Numbered from the stretch's first letter, positions 16,762 to 24,859 are shown. The stretch is DNA of 45,703 nucleotides from an uncultured Eubacteriales bacterium (GCA_934486965.1 CAKSQP010000003.1:1-45703), one strand, 5' to 3'. Program-made: numbers and translations. Notes: generated from the letters alone by a model not told the origin.

Positions 16762-18087
16762 CTATCGAAATATCTTTGGTCTTGTTCTTATACTCTGCAA
16801 TAATCTCTTTGGTTGGGAATTGGTATCAATAATCTTTTTAATAGTTGTCAATACCGCATCTGGCTTACCGCCAAACATACTTTTCAATAATGCAGACTTT
16901 ATCCACACTTCAATCAGTTTTTTGTTATCTTTGTCTTTTGCAATGTTGTCTATTTCGAAATCGTTCTTATAGGAATAATAAATAATCGGAATCAATGCGT
17001 ATTTGGATCGCAAAGTCTGATTATTCAATCCTATTTGATTTGCGAATTTGCAGGCTCCGAGTATTACTTGAGAAATCTTATCAAAATTTGTTTTTGCCTT
17101 ATTTACTAAATCTGTTGTTGAATCTTCAAAATTTTTAACTTTGAAACTTATATCTCCAGAAAATAGAACAAGGAAAACTTTCAAGACAAAATCCTTGTTA
17201 AGAATTATACCGGTTTCAGAGTATATCAGTCTTATCAGATCTTCAATTTTATCTTTTGACTCTGGCCACTGCCTAACTGTGACAGACATTACTAAATCGG
17301 AGAATTCCAACGGCGTACCACCACCATTTGCACGTAGGAAAACATCTACCACACGTTCAAGATTTTGAGTTTCTTCTTGATAGTAATTTATAATTGGTGT
17401 GTTAAAAGTCTTTTTATACAGCATTTTTAACTTCTTCAATGCAGTCTTTCTTTCGTCATCAGTAAAATTTTTGAGTATTTCCCTTTCATCAACAAGATTA
17501 GGTAGAATATCATCAACATCATCATTTTCCAAGTATGAATAATCAAGAATATCACTCACACGATACCACTTTTTCTTATCATCTTGATTATTCATCTCCA
17601 CATCGGAAAAGAATCTAAAATCGTAACATCTCGAAGTGCTTTCGTCTGCATCTTCAAGTAAATTAAGATACAAATAAGTTTTCGGCTGAATAGATTCATC
17701 ATACGCTTTTTTCTGGTGTTTTCCTGGAAGCTTTACGGCGTAACTGCCGTGATAGCCAATATATAAGGAATTTATTCTCTGTTGACCATCAATTACAGCG
17801 TAATAATAGTCGTTTATTTTTGGGTAAAAAGGTTCTCCAATCTCATGCCACCACTCCTGATAATCCTGAATAAATTTGTAAAATTTATTTTCGCTGGCTG
17901 TGGTTTTGTTAACTTTCCAAATCATAAATGTACTAATTGGATAGCTCCGCATGATTGAATCGAACAAATCACATATTTGTTCTTGGTCCCATACATATTT
18001 TCTTTGAAAAGTCGGCAAAATCCATTCTGATTTTTCGACCAGTTCAATTATTTCCCTAATGCGTTTAGTCGGCATATACTCTGGCAT
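16762..18087 (-). CDS. DUF262 domain protein (GmrSD/type IV restriction-like), 3' part frameshifted
   Basis: The DUF262 (ParB/Srx-fold) N-terminal domain bears the hallmark I-D-G-Q-Q-R at residues 99-104, the nucleotide-hydrolysing centre of GmrS-type subunits. It is preceded by W-I-L-P-T-F-Q-R-K-Y-V-W. These proteins usually end in a DUF1524 HNH nuclease and restrict modified phage DNA. Here the last residues before the stop at 16762 are out of frame; the nuclease continues at 16316-16825 in the next frame. The intact protein would have about 590 aa. AGGTGA precedes the ATG, and an acidic 158-aa gene lies 27 bp upstream in the same direction. The region is more AT-rich than its surroundings, which suggests transfer. 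Confidence 0.85.
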   Translation of the reverse strand: MPEYMPTKRIREIIELVEKSEWILPTFQRKYVWDQEQICDLFDSIMRSYPISTFMIWKVNKTTASENKFYKFIQDYQEWWHEIGEPFYPKINDYYYAVIDGQQRINSLYIGYHGSYAVKLPGKHQKKAYDESIQPKTYLYLNLLEDADESTSRCYDFRFFSDVEMNNQDDKKKWYRVSDILDYSYLENDDVDDILPNLVDEREILKNFTDDERKTALKKLKMLYKKTFNTPIINYYQEETQNLERVVDVFLRANGGGTPLEFSDLVMSVTVRQWPESKDKIEDLIRLIYSETGIILNKDFVLKVFLVLFSGDISFKVKNFEDSTTDLVNKAKTNFDKISQVILGACKFANQIGLNNQTLRSKYALIPIIYYSYKNDFEIDNIAKDKDNKKLIEVWIKSALLKSMFGGKPDAVLTTIKKIIDTNSQPKRLLQSIRTRPKIFR

Positions 18088-18114
18088 TTTTTCACCTCAT
18101 TTCAGTTAATCAGT

Positions 18115-18591
18115 TTAATCTGTCACTTTTTCTAAACGAATCCAATATTGGTAACCGTTATACTCCGTCCCGGGGTCTAAATTGGGATCATAGTAATCAT
18201 GAAATACGAACTCATAAACTTTATTCGGGTCGTCCATAAAAATAAAGTTAGAGGAAATTGTCGGATATACTTGCTGTCCGTAATTCTCATCCTCGGCCAT
18301 ATCAATGCCGTCATCATTGATTGTAAGATGGAAGTCTCCGTGATATTCCGTTTCAATAACATCTGATTCTTCTAATTCGTTGTCGGAGAACTTTTCGAGA
18401 AAATCCATTATTTCTTCGCCGTCTGTTTCTTCTTCAAACTTATTTTCGAGGATATCGAAAATCTCATTCCACTCGGAACTGACTTCCCGACTTATCTTTT
18501 TTCTGAAAACAGATTTTGCCTCTTCAAAAGTGTCGAACTCCTCCTTGTCTCCGAAGTATGCTATGCTCCAAATTAATTTCCATTTTTCCAT
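18115..18591 (-). CDS. Acidic hypothetical protein, 158 aa, partner of the DUF262 gene
   Basis: ATG at 18591 with AAGGAG upstream. The protein is strongly acidic (runs such as E-E-E-T-D-G-E-E-I-M-D-F-L-E). It has aromatic clusters near the start (W-K-L-I-W-S-I-A-Y-F-G) and end (Y-N-G-Y-Q-Y-W-I-R-L-E). No signal peptide, membrane segment or known catalytic motif is visible and I cannot assign a family. It shares the promoter at 18717-18745 with the DUF262 gene. An acidic, DNA-mimic-like character could suit an antirestriction or control partner, but that is speculation. Confidence 0.75.
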   Translation of the reverse strand: MEKWKLIWSIAYFGDKEEFDTFEEAKSVFRKKISREVSSEWNEIFDILENKFEEETDGEEIMDFLEKFSDNELEESDVIETEYHGDFHLTINDDGIDMAEDENYGQQVYPTISSNFIFMDDPNKVYEFVFHDYYDPNLDPGTEYNGYQYWIRLEKVTD

Positions 18592-18623
18592 GTCAGGGTC
18601 TCCTTTTTAATTTTATTTCTTTG

Positions 18624-18640
18624 TTGTGTTTTTAACACAA
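18624..18640. repeat. Perfect inverted repeat, candidate operator
   Basis: TTGTGTT, TTT, AACACAA: a 7-3-7 inverted repeat in the leader of the DUF262 operon, close to a second minus-strand -10-like TATAAT (plus 18646-18651). It could be an operator for the neighbouring XRE protein or a small leader hairpin. Confidence 0.4.
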
Positions 18641-18716
18641 TTAGATTATACATATATGTTTGTCCTGAATTTGGTACATAACTTCTTTATCGGTTGTTTT
18701 TTTTAATTTTTCTTAT

Positions 18717-18745
18717 ATTTTACCATTAAATTTCAATTTTGTCAA
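18717..18745 (-). promoter_or_regulatory. Sigma-A promoter of the DUF262 operon
   Basis: On the minus strand TTGACA (plus 18740-18745), a 17-bp spacer and TAAAAT (plus 18717-18722). Predicted start near 18710, giving a leader of about 120 nt that contains the inverted repeat at 18624. Confidence 0.65.
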
Positions 18746-18847
18746 CTAACGTAGACGATAATTGCATCCTTTCTTTATTATACTATAAAAAAGGGGGAGT
18801 GCCTTATCGAATATGACAAATATGCCGTCGGGAAAGTTATCCGGACT

Positions 18848-19042
18848 TTGCGAAAGAAAAAAGGACTTTCCCAGGAGGTTTTCAGCGGGCTTGCGGGAAT
18901 GGCGAGAAGCCATATAGCAATGATAGAAAGCGGATATAAACAGGCAAATTTCGAGAGTATCTGGAAAATCGCGGAAGCACTTGATATCCCCGCGAGCAAA
19001 CTTGTAGAACTTATAGAAGAAGAAATCGAAAATGAAAAATGA
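18848..19042 (+). CDS. XRE-family helix-turn-helix regulator, start uncertain
   Basis: DNA-binding protein with a clear Cro/C1 helix-turn-helix (K-K-G-L-S-Q-E-V-F-S-G-L-A-G-M-A-R-S-H-I, then A-M-I-E-S-G). At about 64-79 aa it resembles small controller proteins. The TTG at 18848 is the only standard start in frame but has no ribosome-binding site and cuts off helix 1. The frame continues upstream with matching sequence (E-Y-D-K-Y-A-V-G-K-V-I-R-T-L) to an ATC at 18806, 6 nt behind GGGGGAG. Translation may therefore begin at a rare codon, or a base may be wrong there. It is divergent from the DUF262 operon, which it might control. Confidence 0.75.
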   Translation: MRKKKGLSQEVFSGLAGMARSHIAMIESGYKQANFESIWKIAEALDIPASKLVELIEEEIENEK

Positions 19043-19074
19043 CAGCCTCCGAAAAAAGAGGCTGTCATTTTTTT
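19036..19074 (+). terminator. Strong terminator overlapping the XRE stop codon
   Basis: AAAATGACAGCCTC pairs with GAGGCTGTCATTTT (14 bp) and a T-run follows. The TGA stop (19040-19042) lies inside the stem. The A-run on the left lets it serve the convergent nagA as well. Confidence 0.85.
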
Positions 19075-19082
19075 ATCTTTAA

Positions 19083-20222
19083 TTATAAATTATTAACTTT
19101 AACTTCTCCCTTGACGACGACAAGTTTAATGTTCATATCCTTATCGACTACAAGCAGGTCGGCGTTTTTGCCCTCTTTTATCGAGCCGGTTTCATTGTCG
19201 ACCCTTATCGATCTCGCAGGGTTTATCGTCGCCGATTTTATCGCCTGTTTAACGGGAATTCCGAAGTTTATAACATTTTTGAGTTCTTCGTAGACGTTTG
19301 ACGTCGACGCCGCTATCGTTCCGTCGGCAAGCAACGCTTTGCCGTCCTTAACATAAACGGTCTGTCCGCCGAGGTCATATTCTCCGTCAAAATGTCCCGC
19401 TGCTCTCATCGAATCGCTGATTATAATGCTGTTGTCTTCGCCGAGCATTGCGAACGCGATGCGGAGAGCCGCAGGGTGGATATGGAATCCGTCGCAGATA
19501 ATTTCCGCCTGAACGCCGTCTTTTTTCGCTCTGTCAAAGACCGCTCCGACAACTCCGGGAGCACGGTGGGAAAGTCCGCTCTGTGCGTTGTAAAGGTGGG
19601 TTATGTGTCTTACGCCGAGGTCGAACGCTTTTATCGTTTCGTCATAGCCTGCCGCAGTGTGTGCGACAGAAACGGGGCAGTAAGGCTCGACTTCCTTTAT
19701 GAATTCTTCCGCGCCGTCACATTCGGGGGCGATATCGACGACCTTGATGTTGCCTCTGCAGCCGTCGTAAAGGCGTTTGAATTCTTCCTTGTCGGGGTTT
19801 CTTACATAAGCGGCGTTCTGCGCTCCTTTTTTCGACATCGCAATGTAAGGTCCTTCCATATTTACGCCGTGGATATATGCCCCTTTAACTTTGTCTTTCA
19901 TATCCGAAACGTTCGCAAAAATCTTTGTCAGTTCTTCGAAAGAAAGAGTCATTGAAGTCGGGCAGAACGAGGTAATGCCTCTTTTAACGAGACATTCGCT
20001 CATCGCCTCAAGCGCTTCGGGCGTCGCGTCTCCCGTGTCCGCACCCGCGCAGCCGTGGATATGTATATCGATAAGTCCGGGAAGGACGGTAAGTCCCGAA
20101 AGGTCAAAACCGTCTCCGTCGAGTTTTTTGCCTATCTTTTCTATTTTTTCGCCTTTGACCGCAATATCGGCTTTTACAAGGTCGAAATTTTCATTGTAAA
20201 TTTCCGCATTTCTGAAAATCAT
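19083..20222 (-). CDS. nagA: N-acetylglucosamine-6-phosphate deacetylase
   Basis: Cytoplasmic amidohydrolase removing acetate from GlcNAc-6-P in amino-sugar use and cell-wall recycling. The metal motif H-I-H-G sits at residues 54-57 (G-L-I-D-I-H-I-H-G). Further active-site signatures are N-M-E-G-P-Y-I, V-A-H-T-A-A-G, H-L-Y-N-A and S-D-S-M-R-A-A-G. The 379-aa length is normal. GGAGGA lies 7 nt before the ATG, and a consensus promoter is directly upstream. No nagB or transporter is adjacent, so it stands alone here. Confidence 0.95.
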   Translation of the reverse strand: MIFRNAEIYNENFDLVKADIAVKGEKIEKIGKKLDGDGFDLSGLTVLPGLIDIHIHGCAGADTGDATPEALEAMSECLVKRGITSFCPTSMTLSFEELTKIFANVSDMKDKVKGAYIHGVNMEGPYIAMSKKGAQNAAYVRNPDKEEFKRLYDGCRGNIKVVDIAPECDGAEEFIKEVEPYCPVSVAHTAAGYDETIKAFDLGVRHITHLYNAQSGLSHRAPGVVGAVFDRAKKDGVQAEIICDGFHIHPAALRIAFAMLGEDNSIIISDSMRAAGHFDGEYDLGGQTVYVKDGKALLADGTIAASTSNVYEELKNVINFGIPVKQAIKSATINPARSIRVDNETGSIKEGKNADLLVVDKDMNIKLVVVKGEVKVNNL

Positions 20223-20255
20223 TTTCTTATCCTCCGCAATTTTCTTTTCCTATAT

Positions 20256-20284
20256 ATTATAGTTTACCGAGGCTTCAATGTCAA
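20256..20284 (-). promoter_or_regulatory. Consensus sigma-A promoter of nagA
   Basis: On the minus strand TTGACA (plus 20279-20284), 17 bp, TATAAT (plus 20256-20261): both hexamers perfect. It lies just past the stop of the permease gene. Confidence 0.8.
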
Positions 20285-20289
20285 TAAGA

Positions 20290-21012
20290 TTATTTCATTT
20301 TTTTCCTGAAAAGTACGACCGAAAGCACGGTGAAAACTACGGCGTAGGCACCGACCCATATAAGGTGGGGGAGGATATCCGAAAAATTCCCGTTAAGAGC
20401 AGCGGCAACCGATTCTTTCGCGTGAATAAAGGGCAGAATGTTGCATATTTTTTCGAAAACTCCGCCTATAAGCCCGACGTCGAACCATATTCCCGAAAGC
20501 CATGCCGCAAGGTTTATGATTACGGAGGAAAGTCCGCCGACCGCCTTTTCCGAAACAAGACAGCCGAGGCAAAGTCCTATTGAAACAAAGAGAAGCGCGG
20601 AGGGGATAGATACGACCGCCGAAAAGAGGATTTTTGCCGAAAATTCAAGTCCGAAAAAGAGGGACGCCGCATAGCAGATAAGCGTCTGCAAAAACGAAAG
20701 CATCAGCGACGGCAGGATATATCCGAAGACGAAATCCGCCGAGGTCATCGGAGTTGAAAAAAGGCGGGAAAGAAACGCCGTCGTGCGGTCGGTCGCAAGC
20801 AGTGTTCCCGAAAGCAAAGAAACAAAGGAAAGCCCGAAAACGGCAATTCCCGGAGCGAGGTTTTCGATTGCGAAAAGGTCGACGGGGATACCTGCGTTTA
20901 TCGCCGACATCAAGATGAGCAGTACCAAAGGAAAGCCGAGTGCGAAAATGAACATCAGCGGATCTCTTAACATCTCTTTTGTGTTTCTTTTTGCAAAATT
21001 AAGCATTTTCAT
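20290..21012 (-). CDS. ABC-2 type transporter permease
   Basis: A 240-aa integral membrane protein with about six hydrophobic segments. The topology is that of ABC-2 permeases (R-D-P-L-M-F-I-F-A-L-G-F-P after an N-terminal cytoplasmic helix). These export drugs, lipids, peptides or polysaccharides with a separate ATPase; the substrate is unknown. I chose the ATG at 21012 (M-K-M-L-N-F) because GGAGG lies 8 nt before it. It overlaps the ATPase gene by 14 bp. An in-frame start at 21054 would lie deeper in the ATPase gene without such a site. Confidence 0.88.
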   Translation of the reverse strand: MKMLNFAKRNTKEMLRDPLMFIFALGFPLVLLILMSAINAGIPVDLFAIENLAPGIAVFGLSFVSLLSGTLLATDRTTAFLSRLFSTPMTSADFVFGYILPSLMLSFLQTLICYAASLFFGLEFSAKILFSAVVSIPSALLFVSIGLCLGCLVSEKAVGGLSSVIINLAAWLSGIWFDVGLIGGVFEKICNILPFIHAKESVAAALNGNFSDILPHLIWVGAYAVVFTVLSVVLFRKKMK

Positions 21013-21739
21013 AAGAGTATCCTCCCGCGGCGAAATGAACGAACGCCTCTTCAAATGTGTTTTTGCCCGATTCCTCTATAATTTCGGCGGGCGTTCCGAC
21101 GGTTTTTATTTCTCCCTCACGCATAACCGCCACTCTGTCGGAAAGGTGTTCCGCCTCTTCCATATAGTGAGTTGTTAAGAGAATCGTCATTTTGCCTTTC
21201 AGCGTTTTTATAAAATCCCAGAGTTCGCGTCTCGCGATAACGTCAAGCCCTAAGGTCGGTTCGTCGAGGAAAAGAACTTTCGGTTCCGAAATCAGAGCCA
21301 TTGCGATCGAAAGTTTTCTCTGCTGTCCGCCCGAAAGGGTTTTTGCACGCTTTTTCGCCTCGTCTTCCTTAAAAAATATCTTAAAAATTTCGTCGGCTTT
21401 TTTCTTTGCTTCCTCTTTCGGAAAGTAGATATTTGCGGTGAAAATGAGGTTTTCCTTTACCGTAAGATTCTTTGCGACCGCCGTTTCCTGCGGACAAACC
21501 GCAATTTCCTTTTTGACTTCAAGAGGTTCTGAAACAATGCTATTCCCGAAAATTTCGGCGTCTCCCGAAGTCGGCGAAGTAAGGCAGGAAAGCATTCTTA
21601 CCGTCGTCGATTTCCCCGCGCCGTTGACGCCCAATAAAGAAAACAGTTCACCCTCGTAAATTTCGAGATCTATTCCCGAGACCGCTGTTTTATCCTTGAA
21701 TTTTTTTGTTAATTTTTCGCATTTTACCGCTGTTTTCAT
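20999..21739 (-). CDS. ABC transporter ATP-binding protein
   Basis: A 246-aa nucleotide-binding subunit that powers the adjacent ABC-2 permease. Walker A is G-V-N-G-A-G-K-S-T near residues 37-45, the signature L-S-G-G-Q-Q-R-K lies near 135, and Walker B V-L-F-L-D-E-P-T follows, with the H-loop in T-T-H-Y-M-E-E-A. It is of the DrrA/CcmA-like exporter type. Its start overlaps the end of the AbrB gene (ATGA) and its end overlaps the permease, so all three are translationally coupled. Confidence 0.92.
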   Translation of the reverse strand: MKTAVKCEKLTKKFKDKTAVSGIDLEIYEGELFSLLGVNGAGKSTTVRMLSCLTSPTSGDAEIFGNSIVSEPLEVKKEIAVCPQETAVAKNLTVKENLIFTANIYFPKEEAKKKADEIFKIFFKEDEAKKRAKTLSGGQQRKLSIAMALISEPKVLFLDEPTLGLDVIARRELWDFIKTLKGKMTILLTTHYMEEAEHLSDRVAVMREGEIKTVGTPAEIIEESGKNTFEEAFVHFAAGGYSYENA

Positions 21740-21951
21740 TCTTCTTCACTTTCTTTCTGCGCTTTGAATATCGCTTTTGCGAATTTGAGATAAACGTCGT
21801 TTTTGACTATCGCAATTCCTTGCTTTTCGTCTCCGAGCAAAAGCAGGGTGTCGCCGGGGCTTATCCCGAAAACCTCTCTTGCTTCTTTCGGAATGACTAT
21901 CTGTCCTTTTTCTCCGACCTTTGCGGTCCAGGCGTATTTTCCTTTAGGCAT
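21736..21951 (-). CDS. AbrB/SpoVT-family transcriptional regulator
   Basis: A 71-aa swapped-hairpin (SpoVT-AbrB) DNA-binding protein with the typical core K-V-G-E-K-G-Q-I-V-I-P-K-E-A-R-E, then I-S-P-G-D-T-L-L-L-L. Such proteins act as transition-state or sporulation regulators, or control their own operon. Located first in an operon with an ABC ATPase and permease, it most likely regulates that exporter. AAAGGAG precedes the ATG and a consensus promoter lies upstream. Confidence 0.88.
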   Translation of the reverse strand: MPKGKYAWTAKVGEKGQIVIPKEAREVFGISPGDTLLLLGDEKQGIAIVKNDVYLKFAKAIFKAQKESEEE

Positions 21952-21993
21952 ATTTATCTCCTTTCGGTATGAATAGTTATACTTTTCCTACAA

Positions 21994-22022
21994 ATCATAC
22001 CACAAATTGCCGAAGTTGTCAA
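21994..22022 (-). promoter_or_regulatory. Sigma-A promoter of the AbrB-ABC operon
   Basis: On the minus strand TTGACA (plus 22017-22022), 17 bp, TATGAT (plus 21994-21999). Predicted start near 21987. Confidence 0.75.
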
Positions 22023-22028
22023 TATCCC

Positions 22029-22057
22029 TTGACTTTGCGGTCGGAATATGGTAACTT
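22029..22057 (+). promoter_or_regulatory. Candidate promoter of the Gfo/Idh gene
   Basis: TTGACT (22029-22034), 17 bp, TAACTT (22052-22057). The -10 is poor. It is divergent from the AbrB promoter, the -35 elements only 6 bp apart. Confidence 0.4.
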
Positions 22058-22079
22058 AATATAAAGAAAGAGGTACGGT

Positions 22080-23108
22080 ATGGAATTTTATTTTGCAACA
22101 ATAGGAAGAGGAAAAATAGTTTCGTCGTTTTTGTCGGCAGCCGAAGAATTTGAAAATTTTCATCTTGAAGCAGTTTACTCTCGCAATGCCGAAAACGGGA
22201 AAGAATTCGCCGAAAAATACGGCTGTAAAAAGGTTTATACCACGCTTGACGAAATTATCGCGGACGAAAAAATAAACTGCGTTTATGTCGCGTCCCCGAA
22301 CTCTCTGCATTTCCGTCAGACCGTCGCCCTTCTTCGCGGCGGCAAAAACGTGCTTTGCGAAAAACCGCTCGGAACGAACGCCGAAGAAGTCCGAGAAATG
22401 ATAAAAGCGGCAAAGGAAAGCGGCTCGTTTTTAATGGAAGCGTATAAAACTTTTCTTGTTCCCAATCTTTTTCAGATAAAAGAGCATCTTCCTAAAGTCG
22501 GGAAAATAAGAAACGTGCTTTTCACTCTTTCGAAATATTCCACCCGTTACGACGCGCATAAGAGGGGAGAAAACGTCAACACTTTCAAAGCGTCTTTCGG
22601 CGGAGGGGCAATGGCTGATATCGGAATTTATCTGCTTTATCCCTTGCTTATTCTGTTCGGAAGACCCCGTCGGACGGTTTCGATGTCGCTTCCCGTTGAC
22701 ACAAACGAAGAGGAATATCCGATAACAGACGGCGTTACTTCCGCAATTTTCGATTACGGTTCTTTTATCGCGACGGTCAATACATCAAAAGTTTCTTTCG
22801 GCTATTCCGCGTCCGAAATTCAGGGCGAAGAGGGGACTATCCTTATCGACAACATAAACGACCCGACAAAGATAGAAGTTGTTTCGGGCGGTAAAAGAGA
22901 GACGTTTTCGCTTCCGCAGAAAAAATATAATATGTATTATGAGATCGCCGAATTTTTCGAATGTATCGAAAAAAAACTGCCCGAACCGATAACTTTCGAC
23001 CATTCTCTTTCCCTTATCGGTGCGGAAATCATCGACGAAATAAGAAAAAACGGCAATATTGTGTATCCTGCCGATAAAGGGGTTGACAAACCCGAAAAAA
23101 TGTGCTAA
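22080..23108 (+). CDS. Gfo/Idh/MocA family NAD(P)-dependent oxidoreductase
   Basis: A 342-aa dehydrogenase of the glucose-fructose oxidoreductase/inositol dehydrogenase family. The N-terminal Rossmann domain contains V-Y-S-R-N-A-E-N-G and V-A-S-P-N-S-L-H. The family E-K-P motif (L-C-E-K-P-L-G-T-N) lies near residues 92-99, and the C-terminal beta-sheet domain begins with G-G-G-A-M-A-D-I-G-I-Y. The substrate is likely a sugar or cyclitol but cannot be specified. AGAGG precedes the ATG. The end of the gene contains the promoter for the glycine riboswitch. Confidence 0.88.
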   Translation: MEFYFATIGRGKIVSSFLSAAEEFENFHLEAVYSRNAENGKEFAEKYGCKKVYTTLDEIIADEKINCVYVASPNSLHFRQTVALLRGGKNVLCEKPLGTNAEEVREMIKAAKESGSFLMEAYKTFLVPNLFQIKEHLPKVGKIRNVLFTLSKYSTRYDAHKRGENVNTFKASFGGGAMADIGIYLLYPLLILFGRPRRTVSMSLPVDTNEEEYPITDGVTSAIFDYGSFIATVNTSKVSFGYSASEIQGEEGTILIDNINDPTKIEVVSGGKRETFSLPQKKYNMYYEIAEFFECIEKKLPEPITFDHSLSLIGAEIIDEIRKNGNIVYPADKGVDKPEKMC

Positions 23109-23111
23109 TAT
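23083..23111 (+). promoter_or_regulatory. Sigma-A promoter of the glycine riboswitch
   Basis: TTGACA (23083-23088), 17 bp, TAATAT (23106-23111). The -10 overlaps the stop codon of the upstream gene. Predicted start near 23118. Confidence 0.75.
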
Positions 23112-23142
23112 AATTTTGCTAAAACTTTTGTTCGGTTGAAGT

Positions 23143-23284
23143 CGTCAGGAAAAGGCTCTGCCTGCCGAAGGAGTAAAACTCTCAGGCGTCGAAAGATAAA
23201 GACTGACGGTGGACGAGACTCCGGAGAAGCCCTTGCGGGTGCCGAAGGTGTAAGCTTTGCAATCTCTCAGGCAAAAGGACGGAG
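23143..23284 (+). promoter_or_regulatory. Tandem glycine riboswitch
   Basis: Two aptamers in a row. Aptamer 1: P1 CGTCAG (23143-23148) with CTGACG (23203-23208), core GCCGAAGGAG (23164-23173) and CTCTCAGGC. Aptamer 2: P1 CTCCG (23219-23223) with CGGAG (23280-23284), core GCCGAAGGTG (23241-23250), then AATCTCTCAGGC and AAAGGAC. Both match the conserved glycine aptamer. A terminator follows at 23310, and the controlled gene is an amino-acid:sodium symporter, a known target class. Confidence 0.93.
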
Positions 23285-23309
23285 AACATTCCTTTTAGCG
23301 ACTATATTC

Positions 23310-23335
23310 AAAGAACCGTTCGCGGTTCTTTTTTT
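23310..23335 (+). terminator. Riboswitch expression-platform terminator
   Basis: AAAGAACCG, loop TTCG, CGGTTCTTT, then Ts. It lies between the second glycine aptamer and the symporter start, so it is the likely attenuator. The direction of control (on or off with glycine) cannot be read safely. Confidence 0.8.
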
Positions 23336-23369
23336 ATTTTCCCCCGAATATTTTTGACGGGGTGATATA

Positions 23370-24791
23370 ATGCGTTTTCTGTCCGACGCCGTTTCTTTCA
23401 TTTCCGATATCGTCTGGGGAACGCCTTTCCTCATTCTGATTTTGGGGGCAGGCGTTTTTCTTTCTTTCAAGCTGAAATTTTTCCAGTTCACGAAATGTTT
23501 TCTTTGGCTTAAGGAAACGCTGTTTTCAGTGGGAAAAGCAAAAAAATGCAATAAAAAAGGGGCTATTTCTCCGTTTCAGGCGGTCTGTTCGTCCCTTGCC
23601 GCAACGGTGGGAACGGGAAATATAACGGGCGTTGCGTCGGCTGTATGTATAGGCGGACCGGGGGCTGTCTTCTGGCTTTGGATCGCCGCGTTTTTCGGCA
23701 TGGCGACAAAGTTTTCGGAAAATGTTCTCGGTATATACTACCGCCGTAAAAACGAAAAAGGGGAGTTCTCGGGCGGCGCGATGTATTATCTTCGGGACGG
23801 GCTTTCGGCTGTTCCCTGCGTTTGTAAAATCGCAAAACCGCTGTCATTTCTGTTTGCGTTTTTCTGCATTTTCGCCTCTTTCGGAATAGGAAATGCGGTG
23901 CAGGCGAACAATATTGCCGTGACTTCCGTTTCTCTTTTTTCGCTTTTGCCGAAAAGCGTTTTCGGGATAGTTTTAAGCCCCTGTTTTATTGTCGGACTCT
24001 TGCTTGCCGCGGTAACCTACGTCTGTCTGTCGGGCGGACTTTCGGGCGTCGGCAAAATAACGGAAGCGCTTGTTCCCGGTATGGCTGTTATGTATATCGC
24101 GGGGTGTCTCTATATCATTTTTTCGCATATTTCGCTTCTTCCCGCGGCGTTTGTTGCTATTTTCAAAGGGGCTTTCGGCTTTCTTCCCGTCTGCGGCGGC
24201 GGTATCGGTCTTCTTATTTCCCAACCCGTAAAAACGGGTATAAAAAGGGGCGTTTTTTCAAACGAGGCGGGACTTGCGTCCTCCGTTACCGTGAATTCGT
24301 CCTCCTCTGTTTCAGAGCCTGTCAGTCAGGGAATGTGGGGGATCTTCGAGGTCTTTGCCGATACTTTTGTTATCTGTACGCTTACCGCGCTCGTCGTTCT
24401 TGTTTCGGGAAATATAGATCTTGAAACTGGTGAGTGCCTTACGTCCCTTGAGGGTACGGCGCTTGTCGTTTCTGCTTTTTCGTCGTCGATGGGCGGGGCT
24501 GCGGCAATATTCGTTTCCGTTTCTTCGCTTCTTTTTTCCTTTACGACGATCCTCGGCTGGTCGCAGTACGGAATAAAGGCGTGCGAATATATTTTCGGAG
24601 TTTCGTCCTCAGCCGTCTACCGTTTTGTTTTTGTTTTGTTTACGGTTATCGGGGCGACGGTCTCTTTGCAGGCGGCTTGGGATATCTCGGATATCTTCAA
24701 CGGACTTATGGCTCTTCCGAATCTTGTCGGACTCTTTTTCCTTGCTCCGACAGTAAGGAAAATAACGGAAAATTATATGGTCAACAGGTAA
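23370..24791 (+). CDS. Sodium:alanine/glycine symporter (AGCS family)
   Basis: A 473-aa membrane transporter for alanine or glycine with Na+. The start V-W-G-T-P-F-L-I-L-I-L-G-A-G and the signature A-A-T-V-G-T-G-N-I-T-G-V-A-S-A are diagnostic of AGCS/AlsT proteins. A later segment has G-V-F-S-N-E-A-G-L-A-S. About ten transmembrane segments are visible. GGGGTGA lies 5 nt before the ATG. Control by the upstream glycine riboswitch supports glycine as a substrate or a related metabolic signal. Confidence 0.93.
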   Translation: MRFLSDAVSFISDIVWGTPFLILILGAGVFLSFKLKFFQFTKCFLWLKETLFSVGKAKKCNKKGAISPFQAVCSSLAATVGTGNITGVASAVCIGGPGAVFWLWIAAFFGMATKFSENVLGIYYRRKNEKGEFSGGAMYYLRDGLSAVPCVCKIAKPLSFLFAFFCIFASFGIGNAVQANNIAVTSVSLFSLLPKSVFGIVLSPCFIVGLLLAAVTYVCLSGGLSGVGKITEALVPGMAVMYIAGCLYIIFSHISLLPAAFVAIFKGAFGFLPVCGGGIGLLISQPVKTGIKRGVFSNEAGLASSVTVNSSSSVSEPVSQGMWGIFEVFADTFVICTLTALVVLVSGNIDLETGECLTSLEGTALVVSAFSSSMGGAAAIFVSVSSLLFSFTTILGWSQYGIKACEYIFGVSSSAVYRFVFVLFTVIGATVSLQAAWDISDIFNGLMALPNLVGLFFLAPTVRKITENYMVNR

Positions 24792-24830
24792 CATCTTTCC
24801 GAATAAAATGGGGAGAACCGCGTTTCTGAC

Positions 24831-24859
24831 TTGACTATTTTTATAAAAAGGTATATTAT
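24831..24859 (+). promoter_or_regulatory. Sigma-A promoter of nfnAB
   Basis: TTGACT (24831-24836), 17 bp, TATTAT (24854-24859). Predicted start near 24866, about 25 nt before the nfnA ATG. Confidence 0.7.

Noticed and set aside
23143..23284. Riboswitch of a new class
   Set aside because: The tandem cores match the known glycine aptamers closely.
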